Source: Trichosphaerium sp. ATCC 40318
Taxonomy: Eukaryota > Discosea > Flabellinia > Trichosidae
Reading direction: 5' to 3'
NCBI GenBank assembly: GCA_038496445.1
Contig: JALMLS010000340.1
Location: forward strand, 1-64,000
DNA: 64,000 nt
Shown: positions 48,262 to 61,462 of the stretch, piece after piece
Layout: each line of letters opens with the position of its first letter
How positions within the stretch are numbered: position 1 is the stretch's first letter
Program-made: the position numbers and the translations under genes
Notes under the pieces: generated by a model
The model's database searches: none
The model's input: the letters and a program-made list of their open reading frames with translations, nothing else
Told to the model about the DNA's origin: nothing

Positions 48262-49153
48262 CAATTTGATGTACGCTTTATCAACATCATTTATATTGCA
48301 CATGTAACAGTATACGTACAACTGCATTTAATGCCAAACTGTGGTAAGCCACTTAACTACATTCTCTTAGGGTAGGTACTTACCACACAAGATAGAGTAC
48401 GTGACGCATGAAGGCTCAAAAGCGCAAACACTTGTGTGTTACTGTAAAGACAAGTAATTTTGAGATCCGTCCTCTTAGAACCCTCAAATTCTGTAACCTA
48501 CAGATAACATCGTACACCAGCGCTATAACCCCTATACGAGCACGGCTTGTTGATACTCAACAAATCATACACTACACGGCATACTCCAAGCATGAAGCCT
48601 CGTTAGCATGAGATTTGAAGTTGAATTGTTGAGTTTTAAAAGAGCCTAGCACCCTAGTATCTTGACATTATTTTTAGATTACCGTGGCCTCAAGTATGGA
48701 CCAGAACGTAGTAACAACAAATATGGACGGAGTCCATCTCTCGAAGGGCGCAGACATACTAGTGCTGATCGTCACGGAAACGCACCAATAGTACGACATT
48801 AGTCATTGGCGACAATCTCACTAACCTTGGTTTTTCAGCAACGTCAAAGCTTGGTAAAAAGAAACTAAATGATCAATACTAATGAACCCAGAAAGGCATC
48901 TTAAAAGTTTTACACTGTTGTCCATTGTCGCTGTTCACTTAAACTGGCACGCGCTGAGTTCAAAAAAACAAAAAACGGTTATTCTGTCTCTAGCACATTC
49001 TTTAACTTGGAGTGTCTTTGTGGTATTAATTTTTTTCAGTAAACAGGTTGGTTCAATCCGACAGTACAGCAACTGTTGCTGAAAATTTCCAAATCTACAA
49101 CGAACAGAAGCGTGCGACCTCTTATTATTAGAAAATAAAACGAGAGTAACGTC
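48262..49153. other. Mostly non-coding region with one possible small Arg-rich gene
   Basis: A splice-like acceptor at about 48679 is followed by a frame reading YRGLKYGPERSNNKYGRSPS and, after a short intron, a TAA at about 48870. It is Arg/Ser/Asn-rich, like small RNA-binding tails. An ATG frame at 48408-48611 could be its first exon, but no consistent junction was found. The remainder shows nothing recognisable. Confidence 0.3.
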
Positions 49154-52100
49154 ATGGCTTCGCGACAAGTAAAGGCCGCCCAGAGAACGATCACGGCGCA
49201 AATGAATTCAGCCAAAAGGTTCGTTAAACAAGGAAACGAAGCCAACACCAATAAATGTGTGGCAACCATCAAGGCCAAGCTTGATTCAATCGCAAACGAA
49301 CTTGGAAAAACATCTGAGGTAAACTGATGACAATCACGTTTTTTTTCCACTAACTGCTTTGAACCTCAGGGTAAAGCTTACAAAGCTGATGTTGAAGCTT
49401 TCATTGCAGATGTAGCAAACCAGCTTGTAACAGCTGTAGCTGAGAAAAAAGCCAAAGATATTCTTAAAGCTATAAACACCCAGGTAAGGAACTCAGTATT
49501 CACCCTTTGAGGACTCACTATCTGTCAACAATTAGCTTCGTGCCAGAACAAATGCTGTAAAACGTACTCCAACCAAAGTACCTCTCATTGATGATAAGAT
49601 ACGTACTATTCTTAATGGGGAAGCCATTGGAATTCTTGAGGCAACAAAAGATGGGAAAGAAATGATCGACAACTTGAAATCTCTTGGAGTTTTCGATGGT
49701 ACATAGCTTTAATACATGCCATTGAGTTCTGTATAACGCTTTTCAGGTAATAATCCAGCTGCTACACAGAGTGGTGACAACGGAGGCAGCAATTTATCGG
49801 CGGATACAGCCGCAAAGTTCAACCTCGTTAAAGCAAAATTCACTAGGTACTTTTTTGTATTTCGTTTATTGTTTCTAACGGTTATGTAGACCTTTGGAAC
49901 AAATGAAAAAGAACATGAAAACAAGTGTCAAGAGAGCTGAAAAGTTCCGCGATACCGTGAAGTCTCTGGTAGATGATAATTTATCCGTTCTGGAAGAAGA
50001 GGGTAAACTGTTGTGTGAAATCCGTTCAGCCTTGTCAGAGTATGATAGAGGTACTTTTCTACAATGTCCAAAACCACAGTACGTTCTGACCACATCCAGC
50101 TGTTATAGCGGAAAGTCTTAAAGGTATTATTTCGCCCGTATCTTCCGCGCAGAGAAGTCTTGAGTCTGCATTGAATAAACGCAACGCAAGATCCTGTGGT
50201 AGTTCTTTCACAAAGATGAGCGATGCCCTCGAAACGGTGAAAGACGCTTTGCTTAAGAGTAAGGCTGGTAAAGAGTACTATAAGTCTACTGTTGATTATT
50301 TGGCATCTGCCGAAACCAAGATTGAATCTATCAAGCTCGAAGCTGAGGTAACAGAATATTGACGTTTGACACATGTGTTTATACTTTTTTTTTACAGGCA
50401 GCAGGGATGATCAAAACCGCCCGGAATCAAATGAGACAAGTCAATTCGAATATCGATAAGGGTAACCCTCAACGTACTTTGAATTTTTGGGAGAAAGTGC
50501 AAGCTGCTTCCGAGGAGGTACGGTTTAGCTCCTTTCCAAAAAGCGACTTGTTTATTCATTTTTTGTTTTAGCTTCTGACTGCACGCTTTGCTGATGCCAA
50601 ACTCGACACTGTGGAGGAATACACTAAAGAGTATGAGGCCATGAAGCAAAGGATTGAAATTGAAATTCGTACGTTTGTTTTATACGGTGTAAGGAGTACT
50701 CATATTTGAGTCCTAGCGAAAATGGTTGAAGAACAAGAGGTTGCAGAAGTGGTAGGCCAACTGAATAGGGCAATAAACATGTGCGAAAGGATACTTACAA
50801 CAAACGCATTGTCTTCTGCTGGGGCATGCCTACATACTGCCAAAAACTATCTGATAGAGCTCTCTAAGTACAGTACGCAACACCTTATTACGAACATGTA
50901 TGTGATCACTTATCTAACCTTTATTTGTTTAGAATCTGATGAAGCAGTTAGAGAATATGGAATGCTTTCAAAGAAAGTAGAATCTGTTTCGAAATCACTA
51001 GAACCTCTCATGAAAAGGGCCAGAGCCGAGTCCATGGTAAGACCATAGTTTGTTGGTAGTGTTAAGTCTAATTATTGTACAGGTTACAGACGCTAGGAAC
51101 ATGTATGTGCTTACCAAGTTGGAGGATAACATGAAGGACAAGAATATAGAAAAAGTCATCTTGGGCTTGGCAGACCTTCAAGAGCTTACTTCTGATCTCA
51201 AAGAGTATGACATACCGCTCAATTGAATGTATTTCTAATCTTTTGATAAAAGGAACCACAGTGATTTGGAGGTGGTTAAAAAGTTCTTAGAGGAAGCAAA
51301 CGCTTTGGAGAAGAAGATTGACGAGGAACTTGGCGACGTTGTAAAAAGTAAGCGTGGTTTTTTTTTTCACATCACGTGACCTTCACTCACTGTGCTCTAG
51401 CTAAAATGGTAGAAATTCTACTAGCAGAAGGAAAGCGTACAATTACCAACCTTCAACAGTCATTAGATGCAAAGTCTATTATCAAGTGTGCTGCGTACAA
51501 ACAGCTATTGAAGCAAGTATCAAAACAGATGTCCAACTTTACTTCAAACTCTCTCTGTTCTGGTACTAGAAAATGACATTATTGCCTCTAATATAGTTAG
51601 GTTTTTGTGGACAAGCGAGTGATTTGATTAAAGAAGTAGATAAAAAAATACCGTCAATGAAGAAAGACCAGCTATCAGCTGCTATCGACAGTCGTTCAAA
51701 AGTACTTCTTTTACTTTAATAGACAAATCAGCTTATTCATTTGAAGGTTCTTCTTCCAGCTTTGAACGATGCAATTGCTTCCAAAGATGAACGCGAAGCA
51801 TCATATTATGTAAAGCGTATCAAGGCTCTTTGTGAAGAATATGAAACAGAGGACGTTGTCAAAGGACAGATAGGAAAAATAAGAGAATCCTTAGCTATAG
51901 CAGAATCACAGATTAAGCAGATTCAACCTGTACCCACTTACGCTAGTTTAAACGTATGCTAATAGGTTCCTTAGGATGCTTCGATGAATGTTACGGTTGA
52001 CTGGAAAGCCTCAACAGCTGTGCAAAAACAAGTCAAGAGCATCAAAGATGGGTTCACCGGGTTTGAAGAATATGTTCAACGTGTATGCCAACTATGAAGC

Positions 52101-53851
52101 TTTTATCACAAATTCATTCAATATCTAACACGTAGTACTAGATTCACGACTTCACAGAAAAAAATGTGCGCTTGAACGGAACAAAAATGATTGCGGGTGC
52201 TTGGGGAACATCTCAAGTTGATACAATGAAGAGTAACGCGCTCAAACAGCTATCGAAAGCCAAAGGTAACACACTGAGCGCTATGCTCTTTCCTTGCTAA
52301 CTCACAGCACATAGACGGTATCCAAGCGTTGCAGAGCGAGGACTCATCCAATGATATTATTGCACCAGCCAAAGAAGAAGCAAGTCGGTTAAAGAACCTG
52401 CTCGATAGTCTTATTAAAAAAACCATTCCAAAAATTAAGTATGCTGAAGCCATGTGCAACGCACGTGCAAACTATATGCGTGCACAAGACAAGAGTGCTC
52501 GCGTTCCAAAACCTGTCCGATACTATGAGTACGCAATACCAGCTAACAATACCGTTACTTTGCTGACGTTAAGTTAGTGACATTAAAGATCTTGGTACCG
52601 CTATAAAATCACTGGAAGTTACCAAAATTTCATTGGCAGCGACTGGAGGAATCAGAAAAGATGATACGCCATCAATGGAGCTTGCTGCTAAGATCTCAGA
52701 CTTGAGCACTAACGTACGTCACCTAAAACAAAAATACTATCAAGGCTAACACGTGCACAGCTTGAAATACTGTTCAAAGAAGAAAGCGTCAATCTCTACA
52801 GGAAAAATATCTCCGACGCAAACTTGGATAGTGCTGATGAGTACGTCATAAAGACATGTTTGGCGCTACATAAAAGTTAATAACACTTAACAGGATCGAA
52901 AAAATGTTGAATGACAACTATCCACAAAGTGAAGAGCTCAAGTTTGTTAAGGACTTTGGTGGTAAGTTCAAAAAGGCTCTAGCGGATGAGTCTGCTCGTA
53001 GACAGGCAGAGTACGAAAAAGAAAAAGCAGAAAAGGAGCGCATTGCGGAAATAAAGAAGGCTGAATTTCGTAAAAAGTATCATGCACCTTACACTGGTGG
53101 TTCTATTGTTTCTAGAGCAGAAAAATGGACCTTGACTATGGACGAAAAGCATGGCTTACTAGTCAGTACGTAGCGCGTCTTAAAAACTATGTGGCAATAT
53201 AAAAAATTACCTAGACGGCGCTGATGAACGCGAAACGTTCATGTGGCATGCTAATCCTGAGGGTTATTGGATTTCTCATCATAGCGATAAAGTACGAAGC
53301 TATCATAACTATGGTTACGCCAAGATTGTAGATCATTGTAATCTTGTCACCTTTTACTTAAAAGCCCAAGCTGTTGGTACGTATCTTGGTAAATGTTTTT
53401 GAAAAAAACTTGTTTCTAATGCTTGGGTGCTAAAAATAGATCAAACCAAAACGTGGACAAAGTACTCATGTGGTCCGAACAGTTTTATTGAAGAGGACAC
53501 AGGCGTAGAATGGACAATAAATAATGGCACGCTAACGGCAAAAGGAGATGAAAGAAAGGTTGGTCAAAACTTGATGGATTTTTCTTAGTTTGCTCCTTGT
53601 GTACTTATTTTTTGCTTTAGCTACGTGATTTTCCAGCCACAGAAGTAAAGTTTGACAAGGGTGTACCACCAATAGTTGTACGTGTTATACTTCCTTCAGA
53701 AGCCCTTGTTGACTCGCGCACATAGGCCTTGTTTGTAGCAGTATGTCGTAAACCTTTGGAATCCATCCAACCATGGCGTAGACAAAGACGTATCATTTAT
53801 GAAGAGCAAGAAAAAATGAGAATGTTAACGTTAAAACTCAGGCTTGTGTAA
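49154..53851 (+). CDS. Long helical protein with C-terminal beta-rich domain, unrecognised
   Basis: About 25 small exons join into a protein of roughly 1,200 residues. The N-terminus MASRQVKAAQRTITAQMNSA and most of the length are amphipathic helices rich in K, E, A and S, with no long heptad run; they look like repeated helical bundles (for example ALNKRNARSCGSSFTKMSDA; FLEEANALEKKIDEELGDVV). Near the end is a charged coil (RQAEYEKEKAEKERIAEIKK), then a W-rich segment (FMWHANPEGYWISHHSDKV; TKTWTKYSCGPNSF) that may be a small beta domain, and a basic tail. The style recalls cytoskeletal linkers such as talin rods, but I found no diagnostic motif. Confidence 0.7.
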
Positions 53852-53889
53852 TTACTTGTACACCGAAGCTGGAAATAAATTTTCTTGTT

Positions 53890-56800
53890 TTATTTCTTTG
53901 TATCTTTTTGGAGATGCACTGGAAGCACTGGCTCCTTACTTTCTTTGTACTTTTCATACATTTCACTCAATGTTTGTTCAAGTTGTTTTGCAGTTGGTCT
54001 GCCCTCGGGATCATGCTCAAGGCACCTAGAAAAAGCAAGTCAATTAGTACACTCAACCTCCATAAAAACGATCTAACTTACATTTGTGTTAACTCAGCAT
54101 ACTGCTTTGGCCAATAATCAGGGACTATTGGTGTGATACCCTTCAAATATTGTAAGTTTTTGAAAAAAGTAAAACAGCAGATTTTAGATTAAAAATACCT
54201 TGACAATGCTATCCTCAATCTGCTTGGAATCCATGTTGGCATATGGACTTAGGGTACCACAAGTGCCAAGTTCCCAAAGGTATAGACCAAATTGGTACAC
54301 ATCCGTCTTGTTAGAGCATAGACTGTTCACAAGAGTCTAAAAATACATTATTTAGCGCCTTTAGATGACAAGCACTAGTCCTTCAATTTACCTCCGGTGC
54401 AACATAGCGGACATCAACACTTTGGTCAAGTGCTCTATCTCCTCCTTTTGAAGCAATACCAAAGTTGCTAAGCATGCAAACACCCTCGCGAACAAGGACA
54501 GTGCGCGCACATATAAGATTATGCAGGATACCTTCTGTATGTAGATGTAACAATCCCTTTGCTCCCTGATACGCAAAGTCTACGACCTATACAACAAAAT
54601 AAGGTACGTTTTGATGAGGTGTTCGTACGTTTGCCCATGTTGCTGTGTCTTTCCTTGTTGAAAGGAAATAACTTGTGCTATGAGAAGTCGCATATTGGCT
54701 TACTATAGCAGCCTTCCCTTTGATCATTGCTAAACCATAGAAAACAAGAATGTTCGGATGTGGCTTAAGTTGGCTAAAAGAATAGTAAGCCAAGAAAGCA
54801 CGTGATGGTAACAAAATAGCCGTACCGATATATTTGAGCCTCATTGAAAAACCGCCGCATATCTGTTTCAAGCGCTGTTTTGCTGTTTAACATACGTATG
54901 ACTACATCCTTATCCTTCCACTTACAAACAAATAGGAATCCAAAAGAAGATACCTAACAGAGGTTACGGTATTGAAAAAAATTGTATGAATGATAATAGT
55001 GTTTACCTTGCCAATGTCTACAAGACACCTAATTGGTTTCAGTTCCTTGCCATCTATTGTAGTGTTTTTAATCCAATAGTCTGTGCTCCAAGTATACACT
55101 GCATCGAGTAATGTCTTCGAGATGACATTGGCCGTGTGTGCTGCCTCGTCGTTCAAGTTTTTATCTTGTTTTGCAAAAGTCTGTAACATTTCTGCGCACT
55201 CCTTCACTTCCCAGTATCTATCACGACGACTATGGATATGTTATTCAATCAAGTACGCACAAACGGATTTAATAGTATTTTTTTAGTTACCTTGGGTTGA
55301 TTTCAATAGCATCACAGTATTTGAAGGCCGCAAGCAACAAGAAATCAAAGTTGTCAATAGCTTTTGCCTTGCTCAACATAATATTAGCCCAATGATACAA
55401 TATCCTAGCATTATCAGGAGACAAACTATATGCACGAGAAAGTGCTTTCTATAGAAATGAATTAGTATTAACCTATTACATTAACACTTATTGGGTACCT
55501 GACATTGAGCAAACCAAGTTTGGTCTCCACCAACCTATTAACAAAAGTTTACTTGATGTTGCTGGCTTTTAAGTACTTACTCGTTCATGTTCTTCGCAAA
55601 GAACCTTTGCGTATAATAGCCACGCTCTGGATTCATTTGGTTCTAGTTCAACAGCCTTTATAAGGAGTGCTTTACTGTTCTTGAGGTGCTCCAGGTCTTT
55701 TTTTTTTTTGGTTAGAAGTCTAAATTTGTTGACTCCACGCTGCTCGTACCTGTTCCTGAGAACCATTCGTATAGCTGATAAAATGCATTTGCGTATTGGT
55801 AATACACTAAACCATCTTCAGGGTTTTTACGCAAATACTTTTTGTAGTAAGTCAAGGAACTCTCAACACGTTTTTGACTCTTTGTAATCTTTCCCAATTT
55901 AAATAAAATATTGGCTAAAAGAAGGACTGATTTCTTTCGTGAATTCTGAGATATAACATCTGCTCGGGCCCTAGAACGCACAGTCGTTTTAATAATGTGT
56001 TCCAACCTCGTCTCAGCCATCTCTAGAAAAGCTTGTTAGAACACCAGTCGCAACAATAGTGTTAAAAAAGAAGTTACTTACCCAAGTATATAACTGCCTT
56101 AAACAGTTTTTTTTTGGCTTCTAAACAAGCCAGTTTATACAACACAAGACTGTGGTAATACAATTCAATGTGTCCACCAGGATGGACTTTGATTGCATCT
56201 AACAAAAATGAGAACACGATAGTGGAGACTTTGCAACAAAAATACCTGTAAATTTAGCTCTACTTGAATCTAACAGCCAAAGGCTTTCGTCTCCTTTAGA
56301 GTGGCTAGCCTTATTGAGAAGAAGCAATCCTTCAACATATGGTATAATGTTCAGGGTTTTTACATTTGGATTTATGCTTACTACATTGAATAAATTAAGA
56401 ACCATTCTTTGAAAGTGTTTGGATTGATTGTGCGTACCAATATCCATTTCGTGTAGAGGCGAATCACGTTTGAACCAACCTACTTTAGTGGAATACTTGA
56501 TTGCAGGAGGCGTCAATAGAATACCACAAAGAACACAGACACGTTGAAATAGTTTGATGAGTATTGTTTCGTCTCTTAGACTACATTGAATTGAAAACTC
56601 CTCTTTCATCAAAGCACCATAAAACTTTTCGTTCATCTCCTAACATAGATTGTTTAGCCTACAATCCACGCATTTATATTCACTTACAGACTTAATGCTA
56701 AATTGCCAGTAGAGTTTGCTATCTTTGCCTGTACCAAGAACTGTGTTCAAGTACTCTGCTGTTATTTTCTTGTAAGTTTCTTGATGGGCGTATGGAGACT

Positions 56801-59167
56801 TCTTCATCTCATGACGCCACCTTTCAAAACTGTTACAAAAAGCCTCTAGTACTAAGCACATACCGCCTTCTCAGATTATTTTTTACAATCCTTGCAACCA
56901 TCTCTATGGTAGCGACACGTTTGAGTGCTTGAGTCTTTGCAAACCTACGAATCAAACCAAGCTTTCTGCAATACTATTGTCAATGCCTCAACAATATAGA
57001 ATGCTTTTACACTCACCTAACATTGATTCCCTCTCTGTGCATTTCTTCTATTAACATTTGAAACGCCTTCTTTGTGGTGCTATTAAAAAAAGAAAAAAGT
57101 AAGAAAAAAACGTCATTCCAACCTTGAGCCTGTACGTACTTTGCACGAAGTTTACCGTAAATACCATTACTTCCACTTCGTAGATGACGTGTACCACTCG
57201 TAATATCTTGAAACAGGTGCTTTTCAAATCTTTCTACAAAGGCTGGAATCACCTTTTCGTTCAAGTATCTGCTTGCTTTAATGATTTCCTTGAATTGAAC
57301 TTAGCAACATCGAAAAATATTATGTTGCCTTGTTTAGTGGATGCTTACGCTATTGTGTATATCTGCATCAAATCTTCCAAAACGTGATAAAGCATCAGAA
57401 GATAATGGCTTGTGATACTTTTTGACAAACTCTGGTCTCAGAAGCTTGTATAAAAAAGCGCCCTTTGCAGATTTCTCAGTGCTACATAATCGTTAACACG
57501 GTAAACAACCTTCCTTAAAATCCATACTCTCTCGTTGCCTCAGGAGGAACTAAAAACGAGAGTTAATACTGAGTAGTAAATCGACTAAAAACATTGTATT
57601 TAAAGCACATACAAACACGTGCAAAGTCGAGAATATAGATTCTTCCATCCTATTTTTACAATCTTTTAGCAATACTTCAAGTTACTTAATATGGCGTACC
57701 AAGCCCCTATGTATCTCTATATCAGTAGGAGCATGAAGAACTAAATCACCACTGACTGCGTGACCTTTTATATTCAATTTTTTTGCCGCGGATACCATGA
57801 TATCGTCGATTTCTGTTGATTTATTGTGAATAATCACGCCACCGTCAGCAGAGCCATATTGTATAGTGTCATTATCGATTGGTAATACAGCAAGAGCTAT
57901 AAGTCTATACCCTCTATAGTCTAGAAATAACGCATTAGAACAATTTGAAGAACTTATGACGTGTATTCAAGTACCAATGAGAGCTAACAAAGGGAAATGT
58001 AATTCTGTCATTTGTCTGTAACCCATTAATCCTTTAAGTTCATGTCCACCCACTTTTGCAGCATACTCATCACCACCATATATACCCTAATCATTGTTAT
58101 TATTAAAAGTGCAACAGACATCGCATATAGTCACCTTGTGGTCGATAGCAAACTTGAAGAGTATCCCTGTTTTCAAATGTGAGCTACAAACGCCAGATAT
58201 TATTTCAAAAATTGGGTATGTGCTTACCTTGCTTGATAAACTTTGTACCGCCAGCAATACCACCAATGTTGACCGGTTTGATCGTTTTCGCTGCATTTCA
58301 AATAAGCAAGACTAATTTTGAACAAAGTGCTCATCGTAAACAAGAAAGGTACCTGTATCTGGCAAGTGCATTTCAGATATGATAATTTTACCATACATAG
58401 TAGCTGCAGCTACGAAATCCTTTGTGACACGCAACCTGAGGTTAAATAAGCGCACTGGGGAGATCACAATAAGATAAGATACGTACAGCTCCATATAAAA
58501 GGATGACAACTCCTCAATAGCGTGTGCATCCTGTTTCACGTGTTAACGATAATTCTTTTTTTTTTTGGTCATAAAAACATACTTGAGCGACATCCCCCAG
58601 TATCTCATTGAGCGCATCCATCAAGTCCTGGAATTTTTCATTCCAACCTGTATCTGCAATAATTGTTACAATCAGCCCGGGGTCACTAGAAAACTTGAAC
58701 TACTAACCTTTTTCTTCTCTGGATGGAGTGTCTTCTTCAGTTATAATATTTTCGTTTGTGCAATACGTGTATGAAGATATACTGGCTGTATCACTATAAA
58801 CGTAGTCTCCAGTTTTAGAAGAGGTCAGACTATCGGCGGATGAAACTCTGTTTTTAGTATTATCATCAGTACAAAACATGTTTTCGGCGTTGATGACAAG
58901 TTCGTTGTTGTACGCGCACCTCCGTATACTAAATTTTCCGTCTTTATCCTTTGCCTTTCTTGATTCTGGCGTAATCAGCTTCATAACGCGTGTACCAAAG
59001 GAATCCTCCTTTTTAAAAGGCGGAGGTTTAAAAGGTTTCTGCATAGTGTTAAAATGATCACAGCGGTTTGTTTTACGTACAGGCGGTGGCGAGTTGTAAA
59101 GAGAAGCTGATTCTTTTCCAGAGGCACTCCCATTTGCGTTTTCTTGCATCCTGACTCCAACAAACAC
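53890..59167 (-). CDS. CLU-like / TPR / protein pseudokinase fusion
   Basis: A very long minus-strand gene with more than 20 exons. Its N-terminal third (from MQENANGSASGKESASLYNS; ATG 59167 or 59149) reaches a CLU-like core: ELKGLMGYRQMTELHFPLLA, YRGYRLIALAVLPID, IQYGSADGGV, IEIHRGLGTPY, LSSDALSRFG, then LIEEMHREGINVR, all typical of the CLU/eIF3p135 module. TPR units follow (KALLIKAVELEPNESRAWLLY; YSLSPDNARILYHWANIM). The C-terminal kinase fold has VIRML (lysine missing from VAIK), GILHNLICARTVLV in place of HRD-x-x-x-x-N, and NFG in place of DFG, so it is predicted catalytically dead. It ends RCLEHDPEGRPTAKQLEQTL. Role is probably scaffolding linked to mitochondrial distribution or translation, by analogy with CLU. 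Confidence 0.8.
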
Positions 59168-59474
59168 TAATTAGCTACTAATGATGCGGTTTTAGTCCAT
59201 TTCCAGTGCAATAGAAATAGCAGTCCAAGTGAGTCTCCTCTTACCTTATTTAATACCATCAAGCTGCTTTCACTTCCAACACATAGCCCTGTGGTGTACT
59301 TGAAGATTTATGTACGGGATTACTGAACAATTTGCACATTTTTCTGAGCGTTCACGGAACAACGTTATGGAAAAGAGAAATTTGTAGAAAAGAAGTAAGG
59401 GTTATTAATAATGAGTTTATCTAAATTTATTGTTATCAAGTCCGTTATACCAAGGTTAATTATGCGCCCTTATG
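59168..59474. other. Intergenic region
   Basis: Upstream of the CLU-TPR-pseudokinase gene and downstream of the sorbitol-dehydrogenase-like gene. No gene seen. Confidence 0.4.
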
Positions 59475-61377
59475 TTAACTGCAGTCCAACATAACTTTAA
59501 TTGGCTTTGGTTTGCTTAGTTTCGTTCCTCGCTTTGGGAATCCCATCTAGAAAGACATGTTAATATAAGAATCAACGATACCAGTTATCACCTCAAAGGC
59601 AGCGTTGACATCCGCCAACTTGAAGTATCCCCAATCACGTGAAGGTATAAGACCTTTTACATTTAATTTTCCTTCGCTTAGTAGCCGAATAACCTCTGGG
59701 TACGTGTCACGATATCTAAACACAAACAACGATTAGAGTCGATTATAGGTAAAAATAATCACGAAAATATCAGTTAGAACTGACTGTGATTACTCACCTG
59801 AAAATGCCTTTTACTGTCAGTTCTTTTACGCCAACTTGAGATATTGGCACGGCAGGCGTGGCATCAGCCATACCGATGAGCACTAATTATGGTTAGAAAC
59901 CCAAGGTAAAACGATTCAAAAGTTTCTCTCAAAAAAGCGTGTCGTGCCTACTGTCGCATTCTGGTATGCTGCATTTATACCAGTCTGTATCGATGACTGA
60001 AAACCTGAACACTCAATTACAGCATTGAAGTTACCCTCCACCTAATACATAATAAATATAAAAAGCAACATTATATCCCCTTACCATTGATTTCAGTTTT
60101 TCAGCAATTTCTTGTGGTGTACCCTTATTTCTAACGTTGAACGTTTGTACGTTATCACCTCCTATTTTCTTAGCAAATTCTAACTGCTCATCTACCACGT
60201 CTAGAAGTAATACATGTGTCAGAAGAAATTAGAAATCTTCCTTTAAAAATGTATGGGTACCTGTAATCACAACGTTTTTAGCACCATAGGCGAAAGCTGT
60301 GAGCATGCAGAGGCATCCAATAGATCCTGCGCCCAACACTAGAACAGTACAACCTGGTTTTTCAGGAACTCCTGCCTTTCTATTGGCATGAACTGCTACA
60401 CTCGCTGGCTCACATAAAGCGCCTTCTTCCAAGCTAACATTATCTGGTAATCTTAAGAAACTTTTGAGAACGATCAGAGATAGGTTATGAATTCCTTACT
60501 TGTACACCCATTTGGCTGGGTGTTTGTAATAGTTTGTTAGGGTGCCTAACGAGACAATGGATTTAGTACAACATCGTTGAAGGATGGTTTATCCAAAGGC
60601 TTACCGTTGACTGGCGGTGTTGCGCAAAACCGGACGCGAGGGCATAAATTGTAAAGGCCACGATCTCCAGTAGGTGAATTTGTTTTACACATGACGCAAT
60701 CACTACATGGAACACCAGGTTCAATAGCAACGCGGTCACCAACCTTCAAAAAAAGTCAAAAACATTTACTCTTTTTACACTGCTTAATTTTATAAAAATC
60801 ACGTGTTGTATTTTAGTACCTTTAATCCGCTGACCTTTGAGCCTAGTTTTGTAATGATGCCTGAGCTCTATAAAATACCACAAGTCAATTTATGCACCGC
60901 GTTCCCAAGTAGATAAAAAATAATGACGAAGAAAAGTAGAAAAGGTAAAAAACAACATTTCTAAGGAAAATTTTTTTTGCAAATACAAAAGGACACGAAA
61001 TGTCGCAATCAATTATATTTTTTTTGACACATGGCGTGTAGTGCTTTACCTCGTGACCGAGAATCATTGGTTCATTTACAATAAAATCCCAAATACGTCC
61101 GTGTACGCGGTAATGATCGTCTGACCCGCAGACGCCTACTACTTTCATCTGTATGAGTACGTCCGTGTCGCCTATTTCAGGGATGGGTATTGTTTCCTCA
61201 AAAGGTTTTAGTCCAAATCCTATGTGAACAGCCCGTCTTTATGACAAGCATGCGCGTCAAGAAAGCTAGAACGGCCAAATTTATGTTGTTAAATAAATAA
61301 CGCACCACTTTTAATTCTGGAGCGCAGCCCTCCTTACCAGGGTATAGTACAGCGGCTTTATTGGCGATTTGTGCCAT
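59475..61377 (-). CDS. Zinc-dependent sorbitol/polyol dehydrogenase-like enzyme (MDR family)
   Basis: The start [20 protein letters not shown] is at 61377. The catalytic zinc cysteine lies in [15 protein letters not shown] and the zinc histidine/glutamate in PMILGHE (across an intron). [20 protein letters not shown] and the following CxxC-like region resemble the structural zinc lobe of sorbitol dehydrogenase. The nucleotide-binding fold has [15 protein letters not shown]. Near the end, [18 protein letters not shown] gives a typical polyol dehydrogenase C-terminus after a last intron. It oxidises a polyol to a ketose with NAD(P), exact substrate unknown. It is divergent from the DDAH gene with 85 bp between starts. 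Confidence 0.9.
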
Positions 61378-61462
61378 TTTTGATGTGCTTTGCGTACTAA
61401 AAAAGAGTTTAAATAAGAATTGATCGTTAAGCAATTCTACGCTTATCAACGTGCCGCGTATA
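61378..61462. promoter_or_regulatory. Divergent promoter region of dehydrogenase and DDAH genes
   Basis: Only 85 bp separate the two start codons, so promoter elements must be shared or overlap. A possible regulatory element was not identified. Confidence 0.4.
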
